From assembly GCA_021792885.1 (NCBI GenBank), contig JAJYTV010000157.1:1-5392 (forward strand): a DNA stretch of 5,392 nucleotides. The letters are read 5' to 3'. The notes under the pieces are model-generated. The model ran no database searches and was not told the DNA's origin. It saw only the letters and a program-made list of their open reading frames with translations. Below are positions 1-4,996 of the stretch, one piece after another (position 1 is the stretch's first letter; each line of letters opens with the position of its first letter). Made by a program: the position numbers and the translations under genes. Origin of the DNA: Bacillota bacterium. Its GTDB lineage: Bacteria > Bacillota > Sulfobacillia > JAJZYS01 > JAJYTV01.

Positions 1-127
1 CCGATCTGCGGAGCGCCTTGGCTTCACGCTGGAGGGCGTGGCGCGCGACGCCGAGTGGCTCTACGACCACTACGTCGACCACGCAGTCTACGCCCTGCTC
101 GCCGACGACGGGCAGGACCTGGCCTGA
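1..127 (+). CDS. GNAT-family N-acetyltransferase, C-terminal fragment
   Basis: This is the last 41 codons of a gene entering from the left edge; reading starts at base 2 and ends at TGA 125-127. The peptide begins RSAERLGFTLEGVARDAEWL and ends DGQDLA. The pattern of a short helix (SAERLGF), then T-L-E-G-V-x-R-D, then a tyrosine/aspartate-rich strand (YDHYVDHAVYALL) is the usual end of RimJ/RimL-type GNAT proteins, which transfer the acetyl group of acetyl-CoA to an amine. The acetyl-CoA-binding P-loop and the substrate pocket lie outside the window, so the substrate (protein N-terminus, small amine or antibiotic) cannot be named. It is followed 40 bp downstream by the RidA-family gene in the same direction, so co-transcription is possible. 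Confidence 0.8.
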   Translation, partial: RSAERLGFTLEGVARDAEWLYDHYVDHAVYALLADDGQDLA

Positions 128-167
128 CCGCGACCTCGTCGCAAGCGGACGCGAAGGAGGAGAACGG

Positions 168-557
168 ATGCGCGAAAACATCGGCAGCGGATCGCCCTGG
201 GAACCGATCGTCGGCTATGCCAGGGCCGTGCGGGTCGGCAACATCGTCGAAGTCGCCGGTACGACCTCAGCGCGCGGCGATGCCATCCTGGGCGAAGGAG
301 ACCCCTACCTGCAGACCCGCGCAGCCCTCGAGACGATCGAACGCGCGCTGCGCGAAGCGGGCGCGACCCTCGAGGACGTCGTGCGCACGCGAATGTTCGT
401 GACCGACATCGCGTGCTGGGAGGAGTACGGCAGGGCCCACGGCGAGGTGTTCCGAGACATCCGCCCGGTCTCGACGATGGTCGAGGTGAAGGCCCTGATC
501 GACCCGCGCCTGCTGGTGGAGATCGAGGCGACTGCCATCATCGGCGGACGGGCATGA
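168..557 (+). CDS. RidA-family (YjgF/YER057c/UK114) protein, probably not a canonical imine deaminase
   Basis: The product is 129 aa, the normal size for this trimeric family. ATG 168 is chosen because AAGGAGG (154-160) lies 7 nt upstream; the frame stays open back to 18, but that part would overlap the preceding gene. Family features are the N-terminal strand VRVGNIVEVAGTT (residues 21-33), the helix QTRAALETIERALREAGATLEDVVRTRMFVTD (49-80) and the C-terminal strands VEVKAL and LLVEIEATAI. RidA proteins hydrolyse reactive enamine/imine intermediates such as 2-aminoacrylate using a conserved Arg (E. coli Arg105). Aligned here, PVSTMVEVKAL against E. coli PARSCVEVARL, that position is Ser102, while the later Glu (Glu120, in VEIEA) is kept. 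That matches the Rid subfamilies lacking the catalytic Arg, whose roles are poorly known. It may be co-transcribed with the GNAT and hydrolase genes. Confidence 0.9.
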   Translation: MRENIGSGSPWEPIVGYARAVRVGNIVEVAGTTSARGDAILGEGDPYLQTRAALETIERALREAGATLEDVVRTRMFVTDIACWEEYGRAHGEVFRDIRPVSTMVEVKALIDPRLLVEIEATAIIGGRA

Positions 558-633
558 GGTACGAGACGCGGAATGCAGGGCGCCGCCTCGCATCCACGCC
601 TTGCGGTCAAAGAGCGGCACCTGGGAGGCAGTC

Positions 634-1542
634 ATGGGAAACGACCTAACGATCCGCGGCACCGCACTGCACGTCGAAATCTTCGGCGAGATGGAGAGCC
701 CCGCTGTGCTCTACCTGCACGGGGGACCCGGGATGGGAGCCTACCACTTCGAAACGTGGCAGGCTCAGCGCTTCGCTGGCAAACTCCGGCTGATCACGCT
801 CGACCAGCGCGGCGTATTGCGCTCTGCGCCGGTGCCGGACGGCCAAACTTTCGGCATCACGGACCTCGTGGCCGACTGCGAGGCGCTCCGCATTGCTCTT
901 GGCATCCAGCGCTGGTCGCTCATCGGGCACTCGTTCGGAGGCTACCTCGCGCTGCTCTACGCCGGGGCCCACCCAAGCGCGGTAGACCGCCTCGTTCTAG
1001 AGAACCCAACGCTGGACCTGGTCTCCTCCACGCGTTCCCTCCTGGCGGCCGCCGCGCTCGAATACGGTCTCCTGGGCGACCCGGTGAGTGCACGTACATG
1101 CCGGTCGCTTGCCAACCAGTCCGCGGACGCGCCCGGCCTGGAGCTTTGGGCGCAGCTGGCCACTTGGCTGGGCGGGCTAGGACAGCAGCGCGACAACCTC
1201 TACGTCTACGGTGACAACAAGCGGCTCGTCGACGAACTGACGGAGACGGCCCCGTTCCCCGAGGAATGGTGGGGTCGCGGCAGCACACACCAGCACCAGC
1301 TGATCTCCGAGGGCCGCATCTTCCTCCCGCTGCTGGGCCACCTGACTTCCATCCCGCACCCGACGCTGCTGATCAAGGGCCTGCACGACCACGTCTTCGC
1401 CCTGGACCAGATCGCGGCGTACCTGCAGGCGAAGCCGCAGACGCGTTGGAGCGTCTTCCAGGCGAGCGGCCACTTCGCGCACATGGAAGAACCCGACCGC
1501 TTCGCAGCCGAAGTGTTGGCCTTTCTAGCTGCGCCGTCCTGA
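634..1542 (+). CDS. Alpha/beta-fold hydrolase, prolyl aminopeptidase-like (S33 type)
   Basis: The product is 302 aa, close to the usual length of proline iminopeptidases. ATG 634 is preceded by GGGAGG (623-628) at 5 nt spacing; an in-frame TTG at 601 has no such site. The family signature is clear: the oxyanion motif HGGPG (residues 29-33), DQRG (57-60), nucleophile elbow GHSFGG with Ser100, acid Asp252 in GLHDH, and His280 in SGHFAHMEEP. A helical cap fills roughly residues 125-240. HGGPG plus DQRG points to prolyl aminopeptidase-like enzymes, which release N-terminal proline from peptides or cleave related amides. However, DQRG is followed by VLRS rather than the common xGRS, and several esterases and amidases share these motifs, so the substrate is open. 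No signal peptide is seen, so it is probably cytoplasmic. It lies 76 bp after the RidA-family gene and converges on rplL. Confidence 0.9.
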   Translation: MGNDLTIRGTALHVEIFGEMESPAVLYLHGGPGMGAYHFETWQAQRFAGKLRLITLDQRGVLRSAPVPDGQTFGITDLVADCEALRIALGIQRWSLIGHSFGGYLALLYAGAHPSAVDRLVLENPTLDLVSSTRSLLAAAALEYGLLGDPVSARTCRSLANQSADAPGLELWAQLATWLGGLGQQRDNLYVYGDNKRLVDELTETAPFPEEWWGRGSTHQHQLISEGRIFLPLLGHLTSIPHPTLLIKGLHDHVFALDQIAAYLQAKPQTRWSVFQASGHFAHMEEPDRFAAEVLAFLAAPS

Positions 1543-1559
1543 CCGCACCGACACGCGAA

Positions 1560-1585
1560 AGGCGGCGGGCCTTCGCCCGCCGCCT
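1560..1585. terminator. Bidirectional intrinsic terminator between the hydrolase gene and rplL
   Basis: GGCGGCGGGC (1561-1570) pairs perfectly with GCCCGCCGCC (1575-1584) around a CTTC loop, and A1560/T1585 adds an eleventh pair. On the minus strand the stem is followed by TTTCG, a short U-run, 19 nt after the rplL stop. On the plus strand it lies 17 nt after the hydrolase stop and is followed by TCCCTGTT. Placement between two convergent genes fits shared termination. The short U-tracts make efficiency uncertain. Confidence 0.8.
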
Positions 1586-1603
1586 CCCTGTTCCCTGCGT
1601 AGA

Positions 1604-1987
1604 TTACTTGACGGTTGCCTCGGCGCCCGCCTCAGTGAGCTTCGCCTTGATCGCCTCTGCGTCAGCCTTGGAGACCTTCTCCTTGACCGCCTTCGGGGCG
1701 CCGTCCACGAGGTCCTTGGCCTCCTTGAGGCCGAGGCCGGTAACCTCGCGCACGACCTTGATCACCGGGATCTTGTTGCCGCCCGCGCTCGTCAGGATGA
1801 CGTCGAACTCGGTCTGCTCCTCCTCTGCCGCCGGCGCCGCAGCGCCGCCCGCCGGAGCCGCCGCCGCGACTGCCACGGGGGCCGCCGCCGACACGCCGAA
1901 CTCCTCCTCGAACGCCTTGACGAGCTCGTTGAGCTCGAGGACCGTCATGCCTTTGATCTGCTCCAGAATGTCTGCAACCTTGCTCAT
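1604..1987 (-). CDS. rplL: 50S ribosomal protein L7/L12
   Basis: The product is 127 aa, full length for the family. It forms the mobile dimers of the ribosomal stalk that recruit EF-Tu, EF-G, IF2 and release factors and stimulate their GTPase activity. Residues 1-31 are the helical dimerisation and L10-binding domain. Residues 32-56 are the flexible hinge, extremely rich in Ala, Pro and Gly. Residues 57-127 are the globular factor-binding domain with the hallmark GLGLKEAKDLVDGAPK (84-99). The start ATG (1985-1987) has a strong GAGGAGGT site at about 7 nt. It lies 38 nt after rplJ and shares its leader; since L12 is needed in several copies per ribosome, this strong site probably raises its translation over rplJ. 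It is the last gene of the cluster: the expected rpoB does not follow. Confidence 0.98.
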   Translation of the reverse strand: MSKVADILEQIKGMTVLELNELVKAFEEEFGVSAAAPVAVAAAAPAGGAAAPAAEEEQTEFDVILTSAGGNKIPVIKVVREVTGLGLKEAKDLVDGAPKAVKEKVSKADAEAIKAKLTEAGAEATVK

Positions 1988-2026
1988 GCGGGTACCTCCT
2001 CGAAATGTCTTGAAACCTTTTGGGAA

Positions 2027-2551
2027 CTAGCCTGCCTGTGCGCGCTGCTTCGCGAGCGCGTCGACGCCGTAGGCGAGGTTGCGCAGCGGCGCAGAGATCA
2101 CCGAGGCGAGGCCGTACAGCGGCGTCTTCATGCCGCCGGCCACCTGGGCGAGCAGCACTTCGCGCGGCGGCAGCTCCGCCAGCTGGCGCACCTGCGCGCC
2201 GTCGATCACCTTGCCGGTGAGGATCCCGGCCTTCATCTGGACTTCCTTGTTCGTCCGCTGGAAGGCGTAGAGCACCTTGGCCGGCGCCACGAGGTCGGTG
2301 GAGGAGACGGCGATCGCGGTCGGACCGTTCAGGTAGGGCTGCAGGCCCTCGATCCCCACCTGCTCCGCCGCCTTGCGCAAGAGGGTGTTCTTCACCACCT
2401 GGAACTGCACGCCCTGGGCGAGAAGCTCCCGGCGCAGCCGCCCGGACTGGGCGACCGTCAGGCCCTTGAACTCCGCCAGCACGACGCTCTGGGCGGTGCG
2501 CAGGCGCTCTGTGATCTCCCGGACGGTCTTCTCCTTCTCTGGAGTTGGCAT
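2027..2551 (-). CDS. rplJ: 50S ribosomal protein L10
   Basis: The product is 174 aa (165 in E. coli, so slightly long). L10 forms the base of the stalk: its N-terminal domain binds L11 and 23S rRNA helices 42-44, and its C-terminal helix carries L7/L12 dimers. Recognisable parts are SVVLAEFKGLTVAQ (residues 22-35), VKNTLLRKA (53-61), NGPTAIAV (75-82) and LPPREVLLAQVAGG (127-140). The C-terminal helix runs over about residues 150-172. ATG 2551 is chosen because GGGAGGTGA precedes it closely; the frame is open to 2656, but that part is the RNA leader. The L10-L12 complex is expected to bind the leader just upstream and shut down its own operon. Confidence 0.97.
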   Translation of the reverse strand: MPTPEKEKTVREITERLRTAQSVVLAEFKGLTVAQSGRLRRELLAQGVQFQVVKNTLLRKAAEQVGIEGLQPYLNGPTAIAVSSTDLVAPAKVLYAFQRTNKEVQMKAGILTGKVIDGAQVRQLAELPPREVLLAQVAGGMKTPLYGLASVISAPLRNLAYGVDALAKQRAQAG

Positions 2552-2576
2552 TCCTTCACCTCCCCTCAAGACAACG

Positions 2577-2606
2577 AAAAGCGGTCTTCGCGCGCGCGAA
2601 GACCGC
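2577..2606 (-). terminator. Attenuator (intrinsic terminator) of the rplJ-rplL leader
   Basis: Positions 2581-2606 form a perfect 26-bp palindrome (13-bp arms; the innermost CG pairs become the loop). On the minus strand it is followed at once by TTTT (2577-2580) and then CGTTG, the layout of an intrinsic terminator. It ends about 25 nt before the rplJ start codon, so terminating here would switch off rplJ and rplL. Its 5' arm can alternatively pair with the L10 leader core (see the leader entry), which makes it a regulated rather than a constitutive stop. Confidence 0.85.
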
Positions 2607-2689
2607 AGGAAGTCACGTGTGAACGTGCATCTGCCTCGGCAGGCGCCTTGCGGCATTATGGCGTTGCCACCTGCGGTCTACGGCGAACG
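2607..2689 (-). promoter_or_regulatory. Ribosomal protein L10 leader (autoregulatory mRNA structure)
   Basis: Read on the minus strand, the core 2684-2631 shows the conserved L10-leader elements in order: GTAGACCGCAGGTG, then a CATAATGCC segment, then CCTGCCGAGGC. GCAGG (2674-2670) pairs with CCTGC (2643-2639), enclosing two small hairpins: GGC-AAC-GCC (2668-2660) and GCC-GCAA-GGC (2654-2645). In this RNA family L10, complexed with L12, binds the kink-turn region and represses rplJ-rplL. AGACCGCAGG (2679-2670) is also exactly complementary, over 10 nt, to CCTGCGGTCT (2609-2600), which includes the start of the attenuator's 5' arm. So the leader fold and terminator can coexist, while the alternative pairing destroys both. 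The upstream end is set from the predicted promoter. Confidence 0.88.
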
Positions 2690-2695
2690 GTATGT

Positions 2696-2725
2696 AGTAT
2701 GCGGTGTAGGTCGGGGCTGCGTCAA
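2696..2725 (-). promoter_or_regulatory. Candidate sigma70-type promoter for rplJ-rplL
   Basis: On the minus strand TTGACG (2725-2720) and CATACT (2701-2696) are 18 nt apart, matching the -35 consensus at 5 of 6 and the -10 at 4 of 6 positions. The predicted start near 2689 would place transcription initiation just ahead of the L10 leader. The -35 box contains the rplA stop codon (GAT TGA CG). It shares the eight bases TTGACGCA with the predicted rpmG promoter. A read-through transcript from rplA would also contain the leader. Confidence 0.55.
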
Positions 2726-3426
2726 TCGGCAGCTTGCGAAGCCGCCAGCGCGTGCGCCGGGTTGATCGCGATGCCGGGGCCCATCGTCGAGCTGACGCTG
2801 ACGGCACGCAGGTAGGTTCCCTTCGCCGCCGCCGGCTTCGCCTTGATCAGGGCGTCCAAGAGGGCGTGGAAGTTCTCCGCGAGCTTCTCCTGCTCGAACG
2901 AGAGCTTGCCGATCGGGGCGTGGACGATGCCTGCGCGCTCGACGCGGTACTCGATCTTGCCGGCCTTGATCTCCCGGACAGCGTTGCCGATCTCGACGCT
3001 CACGGTGCCGGTCTTCGGGTTCGGCATCAGGCCACGCGGGCCGAGGATGCGGCCGATGCGGCCGACGAGCGGCATCATGTCCGGCGTCGCGACCGAGACG
3101 TCGAAGTCGAGCCAGCCGCCCTGGATCTTCTCCATCATGTCTTCCGCACCGACGAAGTCGGCGCCGGCTTCCTCGGCCTCGCGCGCCTTCTCGCCCTTGG
3201 CGAAGGCCAGGACGCGCAGCACCTTGCCGGTGCCGTGCGGCAGCGCGACCGCGCCGCGGACCATCTGGTCGGCGTGCTTCGGGTCTACCCCGAGCCGCAC
3301 CGCGACTTCCACCGTCTCGTCGAACTTCGCCGGCTTGCCCGACTTCAGGATCTCGATCGCCTCGGCCACCTCGTAGAGGCGGTCCTTGTCGATCTGCTTG
3401 CGCACATCATCGAGTCGCTTGCCCAT
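2722..3426 (-). CDS. rplA: 50S ribosomal protein L1
   Basis: The product is 234 aa, identical in length to E. coli L1. It binds 23S rRNA helices 76-78, forming the L1 stalk that guides deacylated tRNA out of the E site. Domain I is built from both ends: FDETVEVAVRLGVDPKHADQMVRG (residues 35-58) and KGTYLRAVSVSSTMGPGI (202-219). Domain II in the middle carries ILGPRGLMPNPKTGTV (127-142), the L1 signature. ATG 3424-3426 has GGGAGGG (3434-3440) about 7 nt upstream. It follows rplK by 56 bp. A hairpin copying the L1-binding rRNA site lies directly against this ribosome binding site, so autogenous translational repression is likely. Confidence 0.98.
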   Translation of the reverse strand: MGKRLDDVRKQIDKDRLYEVAEAIEILKSGKPAKFDETVEVAVRLGVDPKHADQMVRGAVALPHGTGKVLRVLAFAKGEKAREAEEAGADFVGAEDMMEKIQGGWLDFDVSVATPDMMPLVGRIGRILGPRGLMPNPKTGTVSVEIGNAVREIKAGKIEYRVERAGIVHAPIGKLSFEQEKLAENFHALLDALIKAKPAAAKGTYLRAVSVSSTMGPGIAINPAHALAASQAAD

Positions 3427-3440
3427 CTACATTCCCTCCC

Positions 3441-3469
3441 GTGGTACGGACGGCCCGCAGGCCTCCCAC
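3441..3469 (-). promoter_or_regulatory. L1-binding 23S rRNA mimic in the rplK-rplA intergenic region
   Basis: Minus-strand RNA reads GTGGGAGGCC, TGCG, GGCC, GTCCGTA, CCAC. GTGG pairs with CCAC and GGCC with GGCC, leaving an asymmetric internal loop (GA opposite GUCCGUA). This copies the base of the L1 stalk in 23S rRNA, which in E. coli reads GUGGGAGGCU ... AGCCGACCUUGAAAUACCAC. The rplA Shine-Dalgarno GGGAGGG starts at the very next base (3440). L1 bound here would cover the ribosome entry site, the known logic of L1 autoregulation. The resemblance is read from the sequence; binding is inferred. Confidence 0.72.
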
Positions 3470-3482
3470 AGCGGATCCCGGG

Positions 3483-3905
3483 TCAGACGATCTGGATGCC
3501 CATGCTGCGCGCGGTCCCCTCGACCATGCGCATCGCCGCCTCGACGTCGTTCGCGTTGAGGTCGCGCATCTTCAGTTCGGCGATCTCGCGCACCTTGTCG
3601 CGGGGCACCTTGGCCACGATCTCCGTGTTCGGCTTCGCGGAAGCCGTCTCGAGTCCCGCCGCCTTCTTGAGCAGCACCGCCGCCGGCGGGCTCTTCAGCA
3701 CGAAGGTGAACGAGCGGTCCTCGAAGATCGTGATCTCGACCGGGATGATGAGACCGGCCTGCTGCGCGGTGCGCTCGTTGTACTCCTTGCAGAAGCCCAT
3801 GATGTTGATGCCGTGGGGGCCGAGCGCGGTACCGACCGGCGGTGCCGGCGTCGCCTTGCCGGCGGGGATCTGCAGCTTCACTTGGGCCATCACCTTGCGC
3901 GACAC
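3483..3905 (-). CDS. rplK: 50S ribosomal protein L11
   Basis: The product is 140 aa (142 in E. coli). L11 binds the GTPase-associated centre of 23S rRNA (helices 43-44) next to L10, contacts translation factors and is needed for stringent-response sensing. The N-terminal domain shows VKLQIPAGKATPAPPVG (residues 9-25), the proline-rich thiostrepton-proximal helix, then INIMGFCKEYN. The C-terminal rRNA-binding domain ends LKMRDLNANDVEAAMRMVEGTARSMG (111-136). The start is GTG at 3903-3905: GGGAGG lies 7 nt upstream, and the resulting N-terminus SRKVMAQVKLQ aligns residue for residue with E. coli AKKVQAYVKLQ. A later in-frame ATG (3890) would drop five conserved residues. It starts 13 nt after nusG, so the two are co-transcribed. 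Confidence 0.97.
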   Translation of the reverse strand: MSRKVMAQVKLQIPAGKATPAPPVGTALGPHGINIMGFCKEYNERTAQQAGLIIPVEITIFEDRSFTFVLKSPPAAVLLKKAAGLETASAKPNTEIVAKVPRDKVREIAELKMRDLNANDVEAAMRMVEGTARSMGIQIV

Positions 3906-3918
3906 GAAGAAACCTCCC

Positions 3919-4473
3919 CTACATCTCCTCGACCTGGTGGAAATCCAGTTCGACCGGGGTCTCCCGCCCGAACATCGAGACAAGCACCTTTACCTTGCCC
4001 CGGTCGGGCGCGACATCCTCGACCACGCCCACGAACCCGCTGAACGGCCCGTCCTTCACCTTGACGGCGTCGCCGACGGCGACCTTGATGCGGGGCCGCT
4101 CTACGAGGCCGACCTGGCGCATGATCGCGTCCACCTCGGCCTGGGTCAGCGGGATCGGCTTCTGCCCGGATCCGACGAAGCCCGTCACACCGGGGGTGTT
4201 GCGCACGACGTACCAGGATTCGTCGGACATGATCATGTCGACAAGCACGTACCCCGGAAACACCTTGCGCTTCTGGAGCTTGCGCTTGCCGTCCTTGATC
4301 TCGATCTCCTCTTCCATCGGGACGAGGATGTCGAAGATCTGCTCTTCCTTGTGGTACGACTTGATCCGGCGTTCGAGGTTGGTCTTGACCTTGTTCTCGT
4401 ACCCGGAATAGGTGTGGATGACGTACCAGTGGCGGTCCAGCGCCACGCTGCTCTCGTCAATCATGTCAGACAT
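3919..4473 (-). CDS. nusG: Transcription termination/antitermination factor NusG
   Basis: The product is 184 aa, close to the E. coli length (181). NusG binds the clamp helices of RNA polymerase through its N-terminal NGN domain (about residues 15-122: RHWYVIHTYSGYENKV, then FPGYVLVDM at 72-80 and NTPGVTGFVG at 92-101). Its C-terminal KOW domain (about 132-184: VGDAVKVKDGPFSGFVGVVEDV, ending FGRETPVELDFHQVEEM) contacts Rho or ribosomal protein S10, coupling transcription to translation. ATG 4473 overlaps the secE end by 8 nt; a second ATG (4464) lies just past the secE stop. Neither has a strong ribosome site, which suggests translational coupling to secE. Either start leaves the domains intact. 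Confidence 0.97.
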   Translation of the reverse strand: MSDMIDESSVALDRHWYVIHTYSGYENKVKTNLERRIKSYHKEEQIFDILVPMEEEIEIKDGKRKLQKRKVFPGYVLVDMIMSDESWYVVRNTPGVTGFVGSGQKPIPLTQAEVDAIMRQVGLVERPRIKVAVGDAVKVKDGPFSGFVGVVEDVAPDRGKVKVLVSMFGRETPVELDFHQVEEM

Positions 4474-4660
4474 GCGACAAAAGTGCCCCGAACACGAGGT
4501 CGGCCAGGTAGATCAGGAGGGCGAGCACGCCGACCGTGACCAGCACCACTGCGGTGTAGATGCCGGTGCGGCGCAGATCCGGCCATACGATCTTCCGCGA
4601 CTCGGCGCGTACCTCGCGGAAGTACTGCCCGGCGCGCTCTACGACAGACGCCTTCTCCAC
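4466..4660 (-). CDS. secE: Preprotein translocase subunit SecE
   Basis: The product is 64 aa, the short single-helix form found in most bacteria outside the enterics. SecE clamps the two halves of SecY in the inner-membrane Sec translocon. The amphipathic conserved segment YFREVRAESRKIVWP (residues 13-27) precedes one membrane helix of about residues 33-61 (GIYTAVVLVTVGVLALLIYL onward). The start is assigned to GTG 4658-4660; AGGGAG lies 12 nt upstream, which is wide and makes the start the least certain part. The frame continues upstream without a stop but would run into the tRNA gene. It begins 42 nt after the tRNA-Trp 3' end and overlaps nusG by 8 nt. Confidence 0.9.
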   Translation of the reverse strand: MEKASVVERAGQYFREVRAESRKIVWPDLRRTGIYTAVVLVTVGVLALLIYLADLVFGALLSHV

Positions 4661-4702
4661 TCTGCGCTTCCGCTCCCTTGCGAGGGCACTTCTCCAACAA
4701 TT

Positions 4703-4779
4703 TGGCAGGGCCGGAGGGACTCGAACCCCCAACACGCGGATTTGGAGTCCGCTGCTCTACCGATTGGAGCTACGGCCCT
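4703..4779 (-). tRNA. tRNA-Trp (anticodon CCA), copy 1, within the rpmG-secE operon
   Basis: Read on the minus strand, the cloverleaf is complete. The acceptor AGGGCCG pairs with CGGCCCT over 7 bp, with discriminator G at 4706 and an encoded 3' CCA (4705-4703). The D stem is GCTC/GAGC, the anticodon stem GCGGA/TCCGC with loop CTCCAAA (anticodon CCA), and the T arm GGGGG-TTCGAGT-CCCTC. Its 5' end lies only 5 nt after the rpmG stop codon, and secE starts 42 nt downstream. It must therefore be cut by RNase P and 3' nucleases out of an mRNA that also encodes L33, SecE and NusG. Confidence 0.97.
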
Positions 4780-4784
4780 AAGAC

Positions 4785-4934
4785 TCAGCGGGTCTCGCGG
4801 TGCAAGGTGTGGTGCCCGCAACGCGGACAAAACTTCTTGAACTCGATCCGGTTCGCGTCGTTCTTCTTGTTCTTCTCCGACGAGTAGTTCCGCTCGCGGC
4901 AGTCGACGCAAGCCAAGGTCACGATGGAGCGCAT
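4785..4934 (-). CDS. rpmG: 50S ribosomal protein L33, zinc-binding form
   Basis: The 49-aa product begins MRSIVTLACVDCRERNY and ends HHTLHRETR, normal length for L33, which sits near the ribosomal E site. Two zinc-binding CxxC pairs are present: Cys9/Cys12 (ACVDC) and Cys36/Cys39 (FCPRCG), so this is the C+ type that can store zinc. Some bacteria carry a second, cysteine-free paralogue under zinc control; none is visible here. ATG 4932-4934 is preceded by the purine-rich GGGGGGTG, a moderate ribosome site. It is the first gene after the predicted promoter at 4964-4992, lies between two identical tRNA-Trp genes, and ends 5 nt before one of them. Confidence 0.95.
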   Translation of the reverse strand: MRSIVTLACVDCRERNYSSEKNKKNDANRIEFKKFCPRCGHHTLHRETR

Positions 4935-4963
4935 TCGGTACACCCCCCAAAAACCGCTTGATC

Positions 4964-4992
4964 AGTCTATCATGTGGCACAAGGTGCGTCAA
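4964..4992 (-). promoter_or_regulatory. Sigma70-type promoter for rpmG-tRNA-Trp-secE-nusG-rplK-rplA
   Basis: On the minus strand TTGACG (4992-4987, 5 of 6 consensus) and TAGACT (4969-4964, 4 of 6) have the optimal 17-nt spacing. Initiation near 4957 would give a short leader of about 23 nt before rpmG. No other good promoter is seen between here and rplA, so this probably drives the six downstream genes. Confidence 0.7.
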
Positions 4993-4996
4993 CGAA

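Noticed and set aside
18..557. Long 179-codon version of the RidA-family gene starting at 18
   Set aside because: Its first 50 codons are low-complexity and overlap the GNAT gene in another frame; the ribosome site and family similarity both point to ATG 168.
601..633. TTG start at 601 for the alpha/beta hydrolase
   Set aside because: ATG 634 has a good GGGAGG site at 5 nt, and the extra 11 residues match nothing in the family.
2581..2606. 26-bp perfect palindrome as a repressor operator
   Set aside because: The adjoining TTTT on the minus strand, the position just before rplJ and the pairing with the L10 leader explain it better as a terminator.
2552..2656. N-terminal extension of L10 up to 2656, or a leader peptide there
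   Set aside because: The stretch is the structured L10 leader and its terminator. The L10 family begins at MPTPEK, with a strong ribosome site directly upstream.
3890..3905. ATG 3890 as the L11 start
   Set aside because: It would remove MSRKV, which aligns with the conserved L11 N-terminus, and the GTG at 3905 has the well-spaced GGGAGG site.
2734..4539. A 601-codon open frame on the plus strand, antisense to rplA, rplK and nusG
   Set aside because: It is the mirror of well-identified ribosomal genes in high-GC DNA, where antisense frames rarely meet stops. The peptide is charge-rich and low in complexity, with no family features.
4661..4735. N-terminal extension of SecE to 4735
   Set aside because: It would translate across the 3' half of the tRNA-Trp gene, and SecE similarity begins only after GTG 4660.
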